Below, piece after piece: positions 63,946 to 64,000 of a stretch of 64,000 bases of DNA (the stretch's first letter is position 1; each line of letters opens with the position of its first letter). A model generated the notes under the pieces. It searched no databases and had not been told where the DNA came from. It saw only the letters and a list, made by a program, of their open reading frames with translations. Source of the DNA: Triops longicaudatus (Eukaryota > Arthropoda > Branchiopoda > Notostraca > Triopsidae); assembly GCA_022885665.1 (NCBI GenBank), contig JAGQDJ010000019.1:267360-331359 (forward strand). The letters run 5' to 3'. Position numbers and translations under genes: made by a program.

Positions 63946-64000
<55 letters not shown>
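63945..64000. repeat. (AT)n microsatellite at the window edge
   Basis: A pure AT dinucleotide repeat of at least 56 bases runs off the right end of the window, interrupting the view of copy 7. Confidence 0.95.

Noticed and set aside
1..64000. CRISPR arrays, operons, tRNA or rRNA genes
   Set aside because: The window is eukaryotic nuclear DNA with spliced genes; no spaced repeats or RNA gene signatures were seen by eye.

Overview
This is a eukaryotic, arthropod window. Exons are split by short GT-AG introns, mostly 50-100 bases. The gene set (a bent/UNC-22-type twitchin, a Rebers-Riddiford cuticle protein, a Pro/Tyr-rich annexin and UTP21/WDR36) together with a tandem family of secreted proteins suggests a branchiopod crustacean, probably a Daphnia-like water flea. 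The organism call is inference. All exon borders were placed by hand from reading frame, splice consensus and frame arithmetic.

Layout. (1) 397-35859, plus strand: twitchin, the giant titin-like kinase of invertebrate muscle, incomplete at its 5' end. Sixty exons join in frame to about 7,700 residues: a phospho-motif-rich N-terminal linker, six N-terminal Ig domains, a long Fn3/Ig array, the kinase, a regulatory tail and five C-terminal Ig domains. (2) 37393-39313, plus strand: an annexin with a Pro/Tyr-rich head, four annexin repeats and two alternative last exons. (3) 39647-43343, minus strand: UTP21/WDR36, a WD40 protein of the small-subunit processome, eleven exons, about 929 residues, convergent with the annexin. 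(4) 44486-64000, minus strand: a tandem array of seven related genes for secreted cysteine-rich glycoproteins that I cannot assign to a known family. Five appear intact (46774-48231, 50542-52096, 52694-55237, 58813-60076, 61916-63121). The copies at both ends of the array (44486-45900 and 63599-63945) are frame-disrupted. A small cuticle-protein gene (56354-56896) sits inside the array, and one intron of the third intact copy carries a hAT-like non-autonomous transposon (53480-54496).

The genes do not form one pathway: muscle elasticity and signalling, membrane binding by annexin, ribosome assembly, cuticle, and a lineage-specific secreted family are simply neighbours. The points most worth following are the undescribed secreted family; the three homologous cassette exons in twitchin, each carrying an RRxSLA-type phosphorylation motif; a 939-base in-frame exon extension near the visible start of twitchin; and the paired annexin terminal exons.
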